Origin: JBJXHG01 sp046160865
GTDB taxonomy: Bacteria > Planctomycetota > UBA1135 > GCA-002686595
DNA length: 24,025 bases
Assembly (NCBI GenBank): GCA_046160865.1
Contig: JBJXHG010000001.1
Span: 1-24,025 of the forward strand
Direction: 5' to 3'
Numbering within the stretch: position 1 is the stretch's first letter; each line of letters starts with the position of its first letter. A program made the translations under genes and the position numbers. Positions 1 through 7,130 of this stretch are shown here, in pieces. The notes below the pieces were generated by a model, which saw nothing but the letters and a program-made list of their open reading frames with translations, was not told where the DNA came from and did no database searches.

Positions 1-92
1 GGCGAATCACGAGGATTCGCCTGCGGTCGCGCTGCTTGCTCCGACGCGAGCGAGCCACTTTCGCGCTCGAAGCACTTTCGCCACGGTCTGCC
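1..92 (+). repeat. Palindromic repeat family, copy A (right part, cut by window edge)
   Basis: This is the right-hand part of the 163-bp repeat whose complete copies are at 664-826 and 4516-4678. It begins in the central hairpin (GGCGAATC, 5-nt loop, GATTCGCC at 1-21) and continues through the conserved CGAAGCACTTTCGCCACGG right arm to its end near 92. The left arm lies outside the window. The flank after the end starts AGG, so this end may carry the ctgcYAG form seen at one end of the other copies. Confidence 0.75.
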
Positions 93-310
93 AGGACACG
101 AGCGCGCACAGATCATCACGCCCAGCGCGAGCCGGCGCAACCTCGCGACGCGCGTGCAGCAGCAGTGCGGACGAGGTGTCCGAGCGCAGCGCACTCGCAT
201 GTCCGATCACTCGCGACTCGGACGAAACGCGCATTGCCGCGACGATCTCCAGCGCGATCGTGTGCTGAGCGCTACGCTGGACGACCGAGCGGCGAATCGC
301 AGGTCAACGC
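93..310. other. Gap between repeat copy A and the radical SAM gene
   Basis: No convincing gene is seen here. Several frames stay open only because the DNA is GC-rich, and none has a ribosome-binding site or a recognisable protein. The region should hold the promoter of the gene starting at 311. Upstream of that ATG there is only a weak AGG-containing site about 8 nt away. Confidence 0.4.
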
Positions 311-700
311 ATGGAATCCGTCGACGGACTCTTCCTCTCGTACTTCGAAGACATCGATCTCTGGCACAACGATCCGCTTCCCGGCGAGCCGCGCCCCGCC
401 GTTCGCGACAGCGCCCAGCCGAGCGACGACGATCTCACGATGCGCGCGCGCACGGTGCGCCAGAGCGTGAGCATCGACGGCAATCTGTACGACTTGTCGC
501 GCTTCCTCTCGTGGGCGCGGTACGGGACGACCGCGCATTACCGGCGCTACGACGCGTTCTCGTGCACGCATCTTTCGGGCAGCTACTACCGATCGCTCGC
601 CGCGCGGCACGGCTACGACGTTCGCCACGTGAACCAAGCCGATCGGATCGTCGTCGAACGGCTAGCAGCCCGTGGTGAAAGTCATTCAGCCCGAGAGTGA
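311..700 (+). CDS. N-terminal fragment of B12-binding radical SAM protein
   Basis: This frame of 129 codons has about 118 native residues, then runs into the repeat and ends at a TGA inside it (698-700). The native part starts MESVDGLFLSYFEDIDLWHNDP. It ends with the first strand and helix of a cobalamin-binding fold (DAFSCTHLSGSYYRSLAARH). The last dozen residues (ARGESHSARE) are encoded by the repeat arm and recur in other frames crossing copies of the same element, so they are not native. Alone, the fragment lacks the radical SAM domain and most of the B12 domain. Confidence 0.6.
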   Translation: MESVDGLFLSYFEDIDLWHNDPLPGEPRPAVRDSAQPSDDDLTMRARTVRQSVSIDGNLYDLSRFLSWARYGTTAHYRRYDAFSCTHLSGSYYRSLAARHGYDVRHVNQADRIVVERLAARGESHSARE

Positions 701-826
701 CCCGTTCGCGCCAGCCCGGCTTCGCGCGATCCTCGGCGAATCTCGACGATTCGCCTGCGGTCTCGCTCCTTGTTCTGACACGAACGGGCCACTCTCGGGC
801 TCGAAGCACTTTCACCACGGACTGCT
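664..826 (+). repeat. Palindromic repeat family, copy B (complete, 163 bp)
   Basis: The ends are AGCAGcCCGTGGTGAAAGT and its near-perfect inverted copy ACTTTCACCACGGaCTGCT. The arms pair imperfectly for about 50 bp, with CCCGAGAGTG and CCCGTTCG matched on both sides. The centre is a separate perfect hairpin (GGCGAATC, TCGAC, GATTCGCC). The copy is flanked by GCT (661-663) and ends in GCT (824-826), so it is either a 163-bp unit without target duplication or a 160-bp unit with a 3-bp one. It encodes no transposase, so it is MITE-like or BIME-like. It splits the radical SAM gene. Confidence 0.85.
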
Positions 827-2171
827 CGCGCAGCGTTTCACGCCGCGCTACTTGTTCCTCTCGACGACGTTCCAAACCGAGACGTCGGTGATCCTCGACG
901 CCGTACAGTGCCTGCGGCGCGCGTTCCCGGGCGTCCCGCTCGTGCTTGGCGGGCTCATCCTCGTCGAGCTCGAGCGCAGCTGCACGGCCGACACGTTCCA
1001 ACGCTTGCTGCGTGCGTGGCGCGCTGACGCGTACGTGGTGTCCGCGCAGGGCGAAGAGGCGTTCCTCGACATCCTGCGTCACGATGCGAGCGAGCTCTGC
1101 ACGCTCGATCTGCCGGCCACGTGGATGCGTCGGGGGACGGACTACGTGCGCTCGGCCCGGACCGAGACCGGCCTGTCGATCGATTGCGAGTACGTGCGCT
1201 GGAGCGCGTTCGACCCGAGCTCGCTGCACACGGTCGTGCACGCACGTACCGCGCGCAGCTGCGCGTTCGAGTGCGCGTTCTGCAGCTATCCCGCGAACCA
1301 GGGCCCGCTCGTGCTCGAGGACCTCGCGACGCTCGAGAGGGAGATGGAGGAGCTCGCGTGCGTGAGCGGTCCGCGCGCGCTCGTGTTCGTGGACGACACG
1401 TTCAACGTACCGCAGAAGCGTTTCCGCGCGCTCTTGGACGTCCTCGCGCGCTTTCACGTGCCGTGGTTCTCGTTCTACCGCTGCCAGTTCGCCGACCGCG
1501 AGACCGTGGAGAAGATGGCGGAGTCGGGCTGCAAGGGCGTGTTCCTCGGCCTCGAGTCGATCGACGATGCCGTCCTGAAGAACATGAACAAAGCCGCGAC
1601 GGCCGCGGCGTATCGACGCGGCATCGCGGAGCTCTCGCGCGCGGGCATTCCGATGCACGCGAACTTCATCATCGGCTATCCCGGAGATCGCGCGCAGAAC
1701 GCACCTCGCGCGGCCGACTTCGTGGACGAGACCGGCATCCAGTTCGTGAACGCGACGCCCTTCTTCTGCTCGCCGGCGACGCCGGTCGGCCGTTCGCCGA
1801 TGCGCGAGCGATTCGGGATCGAGGGCAATTTCTGGAAGTGGCGGCACGACACCATGACGAGCGCGGAGGCCTTCGAGCTCGAGCTCGAGTTCATGCAGAT
1901 GCCGCGGAGTTCCGCGTACTTGTCCGAGCTGTCCGCGCGCACGTTCTGGACGGAGCTCTTGCACTACGCGCAGGGTTGGAAGCCGGCGGAGCTGCAGGAA
2001 GTCACGCGGACGTACTACTCGCTGTGCGGTCGAGATCACGCGTCGACCGCGCTCGCCGCAGCGCCGCAGCTAGCGCGGCTGCGATCGCTCCTCGATCGTC
2101 ATCCCATGTGCGCGCCGCCGGAGCCCGAACTCGTCGGCGTGCCGGCGGAGCCGGCGATCCGCGCGCGTTGA
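672..2171 (+). CDS. C-terminal fragment: rest of B12-binding domain plus radical SAM domain
   Basis: This frame opens at a GTG inside the repeat. Its first ~52 codons (VVKVIQPESDPF to HHGLLA) are repeat-encoded, and native sequence resumes at about residue 53 (QRFTPRYLFLSTTF). It retains the second half of the cobalamin domain, the cluster motif at residues 197, 201 and 204 (CAFECAFCSYP), and later radical SAM barrel elements (VFLGLESIDDAVLKNMNK, HANFIIGYPGD). A TAG stop at 663-665 blocks this frame upstream, so the protein cannot begin earlier than the repeat. The GTG at 672 overlaps the end of the upstream fragment by 29 bp, which could allow some reinitiation. It might make a truncated protein of uncertain activity. 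Confidence 0.65.
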   Translation: MVKVIQPESDPFAPARLRAILGESRRFACGLAPCSDTNGPLSGSKHFHHGLLAQRFTPRYLFLSTTFQTETSVILDAVQCLRRAFPGVPLVLGGLILVELERSCTADTFQRLLRAWRADAYVVSAQGEEAFLDILRHDASELCTLDLPATWMRRGTDYVRSARTETGLSIDCEYVRWSAFDPSSLHTVVHARTARSCAFECAFCSYPANQGPLVLEDLATLEREMEELACVSGPRALVFVDDTFNVPQKRFRALLDVLARFHVPWFSFYRCQFADRETVEKMAESGCKGVFLGLESIDDAVLKNMNKAATAAAYRRGIAELSRAGIPMHANFIIGYPGDRAQNAPRAADFVDETGIQFVNATPFFCSPATPVGRSPMRERFGIEGNFWKWRHDTMTSAEAFELELEFMQMPRSSAYLSELSARTFWTELLHYAQGWKPAELQEVTRTYYSLCGRDHASTALAAAPQLARLRSLLDRHPMCAPPEPELVGVPAEPAIRAR

Positions 2172-2352
2172 ACGTCGCCCGAGAGCGCGCCTTTGGCCGC
2201 GGCGGGCCATGATGTATGCTCGCCCGCAGCTTCCTGCTGAACCGTGCTCGACAGAGCTCGACGGTGCGCCGGATTCGCAGAGCGAACCAAGCGATCGCCG
2301 TCGATCGAAAGCGGCCGCGCGCCACGGCGTGCGCTTTCGAGAACGAACCCAA

Positions 2353-2364
2353 AGGAGATCTCCT
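2353..2364 (+). promoter_or_regulatory. Shine-Dalgarno inside a perfect 12-bp palindrome
   Basis: AGGAGATCTCCT is its own reverse complement and contains the only strong Shine-Dalgarno sequence upstream of the ATG at 2372. It decides that start over the alternative in-frame one at 2216. As DNA it could be an operator for a dimeric regulator. As RNA it is a small hairpin that could hide the ribosome site. Either role is inference. Confidence 0.45.
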
Positions 2365-2371
2365 CAGCACC

Positions 2372-2830
2372 ATGGCCGCGAAGCGAATCCGCAGATCCGA
2401 AGAGCAACTCGTTGCCGACCTCGAAGCGCGCATCCTGGCGTTGAAGCAGCGCGCCGCGCGCAAGGTGGCGCGCCGAAACCCGGCCGTCCGCCACACCGCG
2501 GCGGCCGTGAAGTCGATCGACAAAGCGCTCGCCGCGACCGACGACAACGCGACCCGCAAGGCGTTGCTCGAGGCACGCGCGACGCTGAGCGCGTGCCTTC
2601 AGCTCGACGGAGTGCCGTCCGCGGGCGCGCCGCGCACTGCGGCGTCAGCGGTCTCTTCCGAGGTCCTGCTCGACTACGTGAAGAAGCACCCCAACCTGCG
2701 CGGCGAGCAGATCTCCGCGGCGCTCGGCTCGGACAGCCGCACGATTCGGCCGGTGATGCAGAAGCTGATCGCCGCGAAGAAGGTGAAGACGAGGGGAGAG
2801 CGACGCGCGATGACGTACCAAGCCGTCTGA
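2372..2830 (+). CDS. Small winged-helix-like DNA-binding protein
   Basis: The protein has 152 residues. Its N-terminal half is very basic and helical (AAKRIRRSEEQLVADLEARILALKQRAARKVARR) and probably forms a coiled coil. The C-terminal ~55 residues look like a winged helix: VLLDYVKKHPNLRGEQISAALG, then DSRTIRPVMQKLIAAKKVKTRGERRAMTY, where the last part would be the wing. The frame is open from 2216, but the ATG at 2372 follows AAAGGAGA and starts the conserved-looking protein, so it is preferred. The fold suggests a transcription regulator or nucleoid-associated protein; no target is visible. It stands alone after the broken radical SAM gene. Repeat copy C begins about 25 bp after its stop. 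Confidence 0.75.
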   Translation: MAAKRIRRSEEQLVADLEARILALKQRAARKVARRNPAVRHTAAAVKSIDKALAATDDNATRKALLEARATLSACLQLDGVPSAGAPRTAASAVSSEVLLDYVKKHPNLRGEQISAALGSDSRTIRPVMQKLIAAKKVKTRGERRAMTYQAV

Positions 2831-2854
2831 GCTCCGAGTGCGGCTCGACTTGGA

Positions 2855-2918
2855 TTCGGACGCAGCGCTGGCGCGAACGGGCCGATTTCGGACCGAATGA
2901 CTTTCACCACGGGCTGCT
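2855..2918 (-). repeat. Palindromic repeat family, copy C (one arm only, inverted)
   Basis: Read on the minus strand from 2918, this matches the left arm of the family (AGCAGCCCGTGGTGAAAGTC, then ATTCGGTCCGAAATCGGCCC). Similarity fades after about 60 bp, near 2855, so the centre and the other arm are missing. The outer end lies 2 bp beyond the stop codon of the multicopper oxidase gene (2921-2923). The inner boundary is approximate. Confidence 0.75.
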
Positions 2919-2920
2919 AG

Positions 2921-4453
2921 CTACGGCATCACGACGTAGTTCCGCATCATGCCCATGTCCTCGTGCTCGAGGTTGTGGCAGTGATACAGGAACTTGCCCG
3001 CGAAGTTCGCGTGCCGCACGAGGAACTGAACGGTCTCGCCCGGCGCGACGATGATCGTGTCCTTCCAGCCTTCGTCGACGAACCCGTAGCGGATCGTCTC
3101 GTAGTTCGCCGCGCCGGCGGGGGTGATCTGGCGGCTGTGCACCTGGAACTGCGGGCCGTGCAGGTGCATCGGGTGCAGCATCTGCGTCATGCCGAAGGTG
3201 TTGGTGAACTCCCACAGCTCGAGATCGCCGCGTTGGATGTACTCGTTCGGGGCGACGTCGTTCATCCCGAACGGCGCGTTGTTCACGAGCCACATACCCA
3301 TGCCGATCGTGATCGGTAGCGACCGCGGGCTGCCGAAATTCACGGCCTGGTTCACGTCGTACGGCATGATCGCGGAGAGCGTCACGGGCAACGTGAGCGT
3401 CTCCGTGTCGGCGGCGACGACGTGCACCTTGCACAAGTCGAGCGGTGCGCCGTTGACCGGCGTCTGACCGCCCGACGGTCCCGCGACGGTGAACGGCAAG
3501 GATTGCAGGAAGAACTCCGCGCCGACGAGCTTGCCGCTGAAGTCCGCCCAGAGCTCGACGCGCTCGCCCGGCGAGAGCATGACGTACGGCTTGGTTACCG
3601 GTGCTGCGAGCAACCCGCCGTCGTTACCGATGACGACCATCGGCGTGCCGTCGCTGAACGCGAGCTTGTACACGCGCGAGTTGCTCGCGTTGACCACGCG
3701 CAACCGATAGATGCGCGTCTTCACGTCGAGCACGTAGTCCGGGAATCCGTTGACGAACATCTCGTTGCCGAGGAAGCCCGCGACGGTGTCGTGGTTGTAA
3801 AGGAGCTGGTTGCCGCGATCGATCCGGCGATCCTGGATCGCGAGCGGCACGTCGAACTCGCCGCGCGGCAGGGAGAGCGCCGCCTCCTCGTCGTCGGAGA
3901 CGATGAACAGGCCCGCCAGGCCGGCCGAGACCTGGTAGCCGGTGCGCATGTCGGGGTGCGGGTGGTACCAGTACGTTCCCGCGCGATTCAGCACGGTGAA
4001 GTCGTACGTGTACGAGCTGCCGGACGGCACGGCTTGCTCGGGATGCCCATCCATGTCCGCCGGCACTTCGAGTCCGTGCCAGTGGATGATCGAGTCCTCC
4101 ATCAGCTCGTTCTGGAAGTCGATGCGCGCGCGCTGACCCTGATGGAACCGCAGGATCGGTCCGAAGTACGAGCCCGGAATCGTCTGCAGGTGACTCGCAG
4201 TTCCCGAAACGAGTGTGCCCTCGTAGCGCGCGACGCTCGTCGTCGGACCCGGTCGCAACGCGATCTGGTCGCGCCGGCCGCGCAGACGGATGTGAGCGTG
4301 CGGCCGCACTTGCGGACGCAGCGGCTGTTGCATCGCGATCGGCCACACGGGCAGCGACGTGATGCTGCGCAATCCCCAAGCCGCGCCGGCCAAGCTGCCC
4401 ACGCCGAGGAACGCACGACGGTCGAACGGAGAAGCGGGGTTGGGAAACGTCAT
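2921..4453 (-). CDS. Tat-exported multicopper oxidase (laccase/CotA/SufI type)
   Basis: All four copper-ligand segments of a multicopper oxidase are present: HWHG (His124, His126), HPHPD (His164, His166), HPMHLHG, and HCHNLEHEDMGMM (Cys492, His497, probable axial Met502). It should oxidise phenols, metal ions or similar reductants while reducing oxygen to water. Residues 9-30 (SPFDRRAFLGVGSLAGAAWG) form a twin-arginine signal, so the folded enzyme would be exported with copper bound. At 510 residues from the ATG at 4453 it has the usual three-cupredoxin length. An upstream in-frame ATG at 4489 would add 12 residues; a GGAGG there directly abuts the ATG and is too close to be ideal, so 4453 is preferred. 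The gene is bracketed by repeat copies C and D, and D supplies most of its upstream region. Confidence 0.93.
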   Translation of the reverse strand: MTFPNPASPFDRRAFLGVGSLAGAAWGLRSITSLPVWPIAMQQPLRPQVRPHAHIRLRGRRDQIALRPGPTTSVARYEGTLVSGTASHLQTIPGSYFGPILRFHQGQRARIDFQNELMEDSIIHWHGLEVPADMDGHPEQAVPSGSSYTYDFTVLNRAGTYWYHPHPDMRTGYQVSAGLAGLFIVSDDEEAALSLPRGEFDVPLAIQDRRIDRGNQLLYNHDTVAGFLGNEMFVNGFPDYVLDVKTRIYRLRVVNASNSRVYKLAFSDGTPMVVIGNDGGLLAAPVTKPYVMLSPGERVELWADFSGKLVGAEFFLQSLPFTVAGPSGGQTPVNGAPLDLCKVHVVAADTETLTLPVTLSAIMPYDVNQAVNFGSPRSLPITIGMGMWLVNNAPFGMNDVAPNEYIQRGDLELWEFTNTFGMTQMLHPMHLHGPQFQVHSRQITPAGAANYETIRYGFVDEGWKDTIIVAPGETVQFLVRHANFAGKFLYHCHNLEHEDMGMMRNYVVMP

Positions 4454-4515
4454 GGATCGGTCACCGATGAGTGAGGGAGGAATCCACATCCTCCGCGGGC
4501 GAACAGGAATGCGCT

Positions 4516-4678
4516 AGCAGCCCGTGATGAAAGTGCTTCGAGTCCGAGATCGGCCCGTTTGCGCCGGTGCAAGGAGCACGACCGCGGGCGAATCCTCGCG
4601 ATTGGCCGAGGTTCGAGCGGCGCGGCGCCGACGCAAACGGGCCGATTGCGGACCGAATGACTTTCGCCACGGGCTGCT
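4516..4678 (-). repeat. Palindromic repeat family, copy D (complete, 163 bp, inverted)
   Basis: This has exactly the length of copy B but the opposite orientation: the GCTTCGAG-type arm is on the left and the CATTCGG-type arm on the right. The ends are AGCAGCCCGTGATGAAAGT and ACTTTCGCCACGGGCTGCT. The central hairpin is present with one mismatch (GGCGAATC/GATTGGCC). As in copy B, GCT precedes the left end and also forms the right end. It starts 63 bp upstream of the oxidase start at 4453, so it forms part of that gene's 5' region. Confidence 0.85.
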
Positions 4679-4935
4679 GGCCCGCGACCCGCGCCACGTC
4701 CGCCGCGAGGTAGCGCCCACTCGGTCGGAGCACGCCGTGACATCGGAATCGAACGCAGTTGGCCTGGCTCGTCCTTCAGCGAGGCCCGATTCGGATCGCG
4801 CTGAGTCGCTCCGGGCGTGCGCGCGCGACCGATGCTGGGCGCGGTGAGGCGTGCTCTGCAAGTTTCCGCGCGTGTGCTCATGCCCGACACGGCGGCCGAT
4901 CCGGGCAGGTCGATCGTGCGCCGACTTGCGGCCCA

Positions 4936-5709
4936 TCAGCGCAGGCGGAGCGTGTCGGTCGCGCGGAAGGTCGTGCCGTCGCCGCGCTTGCCCGTGACCA
5001 CGACGCGTAGCGCCGTCTTTTGCGGGAACGACTTCAAGTGGAGCCCGTTCAGCAGCGCTTGCTTGGTGAAGCGCATCGAGAGATCCATGAGGCCGTCGCT
5101 CTTGGCTGAGTGGCAGCCGCCGTCTTCGGCGACGTACGGCGTTGCGTTGTCTTCGATCTTCGTCGCTTCGGGGCGGATCGGGCCATCGCCCGAGCTTTCG
5201 ATCCACATCTCGATCGAGGACGGATCCACGTCGCGCACGTCGAACTCGGCGTTGCCGACGAGGCTAACGTGCAGCGCGGCCGCGCTGGCCAGCGCGTACT
5301 CGTTCGGACACGAGCCAGGGCGTACGTCGAGCGACGTGTGCTTGCGCAGGAGCTTGATGAGCTGCGTCGCATGGCTGGAGCGGCCGAGCACGTCGTTCGC
5401 GGTCCATATGCGACGGATCGTGCGCTCGACCGGATCGTACGGCGTCGACGCAGAGCCGATGGTCACGTCGCGATAGGTGATCTGCATGCTCTGTGGCGCG
5501 AGTCCAACGGCGGTCGCGCTTCCGAGAGCCGCTGGTGCGATCGAGTCACCACTCACGACGGTCGCGTCGGGCGGCGCACTGATCGAGAGCGGCGCGGCCG
5601 CTTTCGACAAGACGGACGATGACGTCGTTCGACTCGACATCGACGAGGACGACGAGTCGAAGGACGGGGCGAAAGCAAACAACGCCAAGGCGAAAGCGAG
5701 CGGACTCAT
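4936..5709 (-). CDS. Exported protein with HYR-like segment, function unknown
   Basis: The protein has 257 residues from the ATG at 5709, where a hydrophobic signal-like segment starts (MSPLAFALALFAFAPSF), followed by a Ser-rich linker. An upstream in-frame ATG at 5784 adds a non-hydrophobic stretch and is less likely. Residues ~85-110 (PVERTIRRIWTANDVLGRSS) match the end of HYR-type immunoglobulin-like domains, usually written as TRTWTATDACGN. The C-terminal part (DVDPSSIEMWIES, ATPYVAEDGGC, DGLMDLSMRF) resembles a module I know from the ends of exported bacterial proteins. No catalytic motif is seen. It is probably a periplasmic or surface protein. The Shine-Dalgarno site is weak. Confidence 0.75.
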   Translation of the reverse strand: MSPLAFALALFAFAPSFDSSSSSMSSRTTSSSVLSKAAAPLSISAPPDATVVSGDSIAPAALGSATAVGLAPQSMQITYRDVTIGSASTPYDPVERTIRRIWTANDVLGRSSHATQLIKLLRKHTSLDVRPGSCPNEYALASAAALHVSLVGNAEFDVRDVDPSSIEMWIESSGDGPIRPEATKIEDNATPYVAEDGGCHSAKSDGLMDLSMRFTKQALLNGLHLKSFPQKTALRVVVTGKRGDGTTFRATDTLRLR

Positions 5710-6034
5710 GGATGTTCCGTAAGTGCGAACGCGTGCGTTCGCCGAGCGATTCGGAAACGTGTTCCGAGCGACACTCGGAGACATTCCGTTGAAAACCTAC
5801 CCTGAACCGAAGCGCGAAGACGCCGCGTTCGTTCCCTGCGAGCGACGTCTACGCGAGCGGATCGCGCGGGACGGTTTCCATCGCGCAATCTCTTCGCAAG
5901 GAAAGCACGCAGCGCGCACGCCTCGGCATCGGATGCGCTCGCAACAGATGCTTCCGGTCGAGGGGTAGCGCGTGCACTCGCGCTGGATCCGTCTCGTGGT
6001 CGGTGGGGCAACTACCGACGACGCGCAGCGCGGC
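5710..6034. other. Intergenic gap upstream of the HYR-like protein gene
   Basis: This 325-bp gap separates two minus-strand genes and should hold the promoter of the gene starting at 5709. A plus-strand frame of 81 codons (5723-5968) crosses it but lacks a ribosome site and resembles nothing I know. No repeat copy or convincing terminator is visible. Confidence 0.4.
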
Positions 6035-7015
6035 TCAGGCGCTGCCCGGCTCGTCGAGCGCAGGTGTTGCCTTCTTGCGCTGTTGGCCGACCTCCGCGAC
6101 GAGATTGCCCGCGAGCAGCGCCGCACCGCCGACCCAGAGGTACGGCGTAACGGCTTCCATACCGTAGAGCCAGCCGAGGATCGCGGCCCACACCGGCTCG
6201 AACGCATACAACACCGCCGCGCGCACCGGCTCGAGCTCGCGCTGGAACACGTTCATCAGGGAGATCGCCACCACCGTCGCGAGCAGTGACGTCAGCACGA
6301 GCGGCTGCACGAACTCGGGGGTTGTCAAGAGTTCGCGCAGCGCAGCGGCCGATGGCGCGTCCTCCGACGCGAGCAGAGGCACGATTGCGCAGAGACTGCC
6401 GGCCGTGACGACGGCGAAGCTCGTGAACGTCACAGGCATCGCTGGCACGCGCTTCGTCACGCGATCGGTGGCGAGGATGTGGAGCGCGAACATGAGCGCG
6501 CACGCGACGGTGAGAAGCTCGCCGCTGTTGAACGCGAACTCGGGCCGACCGCGGATGAGCCCCGCGCCCAGCGTGGCGAGCAGCACGCCGATCGCGAGCG
6601 CTGGGTGCAACGCGCGCCGCTGCCACGCGGCGGTGAGCAACGCCGTGAACAGCACGTAGAGGCTCGTCAGGAACGCCGACACGCCGGGCGAAATCTCGCC
6701 CAGCCCGAACATCTGGAAGACGAAGCCGACGAGCAGCAAGAGCCCGAGCAAGAGCCCACCCCGCCACGCCGCTCCATCCAATCCGCGCCGAGCCGCGGGC
6801 ACGAACGCGATCATGCACACCGCGGCGATGCCGAAGCGCAAGCCGATCGACAGCGCGATCACGAGCGCGCTGTGCTCGGGTCCGAGCTGCTGTTCCGCAA
6901 TGGCGAGCTGCTGCTTCATCCATACGAACGTGAAGCCCCAGATGAGCGTGACGACGAGCAGCGCCAGAACGGCTTGTCGCTTGCGCGGAGACTTGGCTAC
7001 GGGGCCGGCGTCCAT
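6035..7015 (-). CDS. EamA-family (DMT) transporter
   Basis: This 326-residue integral membrane protein has about ten predicted helices in two EamA halves. The first begins AVLALLVVTLIWGFTFVWMKQQL, with the typical WG near the start of helix 1. The second begins SGELLTVACALMFALHILATDRV. The FQRELEPVRAAVLYAFEPVWAAILGWL segment and a following helix match the conserved EPVxAxLLG-type end of EamA domains. These proteins export metabolites such as amino acids or purines from the cytoplasm; the substrate cannot be read from sequence. A basic tail follows the last helix (GQQRKK). The ATG at 7015 has no clear Shine-Dalgarno. Repeat copy E lies upstream. Confidence 0.92.
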   Translation of the reverse strand: MDAGPVAKSPRKRQAVLALLVVTLIWGFTFVWMKQQLAIAEQQLGPEHSALVIALSIGLRFGIAAVCMIAFVPAARRGLDGAAWRGGLLLGLLLLVGFVFQMFGLGEISPGVSAFLTSLYVLFTALLTAAWQRRALHPALAIGVLLATLGAGLIRGRPEFAFNSGELLTVACALMFALHILATDRVTKRVPAMPVTFTSFAVVTAGSLCAIVPLLASEDAPSAAALRELLTTPEFVQPLVLTSLLATVVAISLMNVFQRELEPVRAAVLYAFEPVWAAILGWLYGMEAVTPYLWVGGAALLAGNLVAEVGQQRKKATPALDEPGSA

Positions 7016-7130
7016 GACGGATGGCGCAGCAAGCTACCGGGGCTGCGCGTCGGCGCAAGGACCGTCGGCGATCGAGTGCGCGGCGCCGTCTCCTCACAAC
7101 CCCTGAATGGAGTCGCGTGGCCGCCGGGCT

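Larger units (their letters stand above)
311..2171 (+). pseudogene. B12-binding radical SAM enzyme gene, interrupted by repeat copy B
   Basis: Two pieces of one gene flank the repeat at 664-826. The first, read from 311, carries the start of a cobalamin-binding Rossmann domain (HLSGSYYRSLAARHGYDV). The second resumes after 826 with its continuation (LFLSTTFQTE, then LVLGG) and then a radical SAM domain with CxxxCxxC (CAFECAFC, 1260-1283). The pieces are in different frames. Deleting exactly 664-826, or the equivalent 661-823, joins them in frame as ERL-AQRFTPRY and gives 565 residues. Such B12-radical SAM proteins commonly act as methyltransferases on unactivated carbon or phosphorus; the N-terminal layout recalls the PhpK-like group, but the substrate is unknown. 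As it stands the B12 domain is split, so the gene is probably non-functional unless the element is bypassed or excised. The ATG at 311 has only a weak ribosome-binding site. Confidence 0.8.

Noticed and set aside
435..2039. Minus-strand open frame of 534 codons opposite the radical SAM fragments
   Set aside because: It matches no protein and crosses the repeat; the plus strand carries the cluster motif and a recognisable fold.
5723..5968. Small plus-strand gene of 81 codons
   Set aside because: There is no ribosome site or family resemblance, and it overlaps the expected promoter region of the minus-strand gene at 5709.
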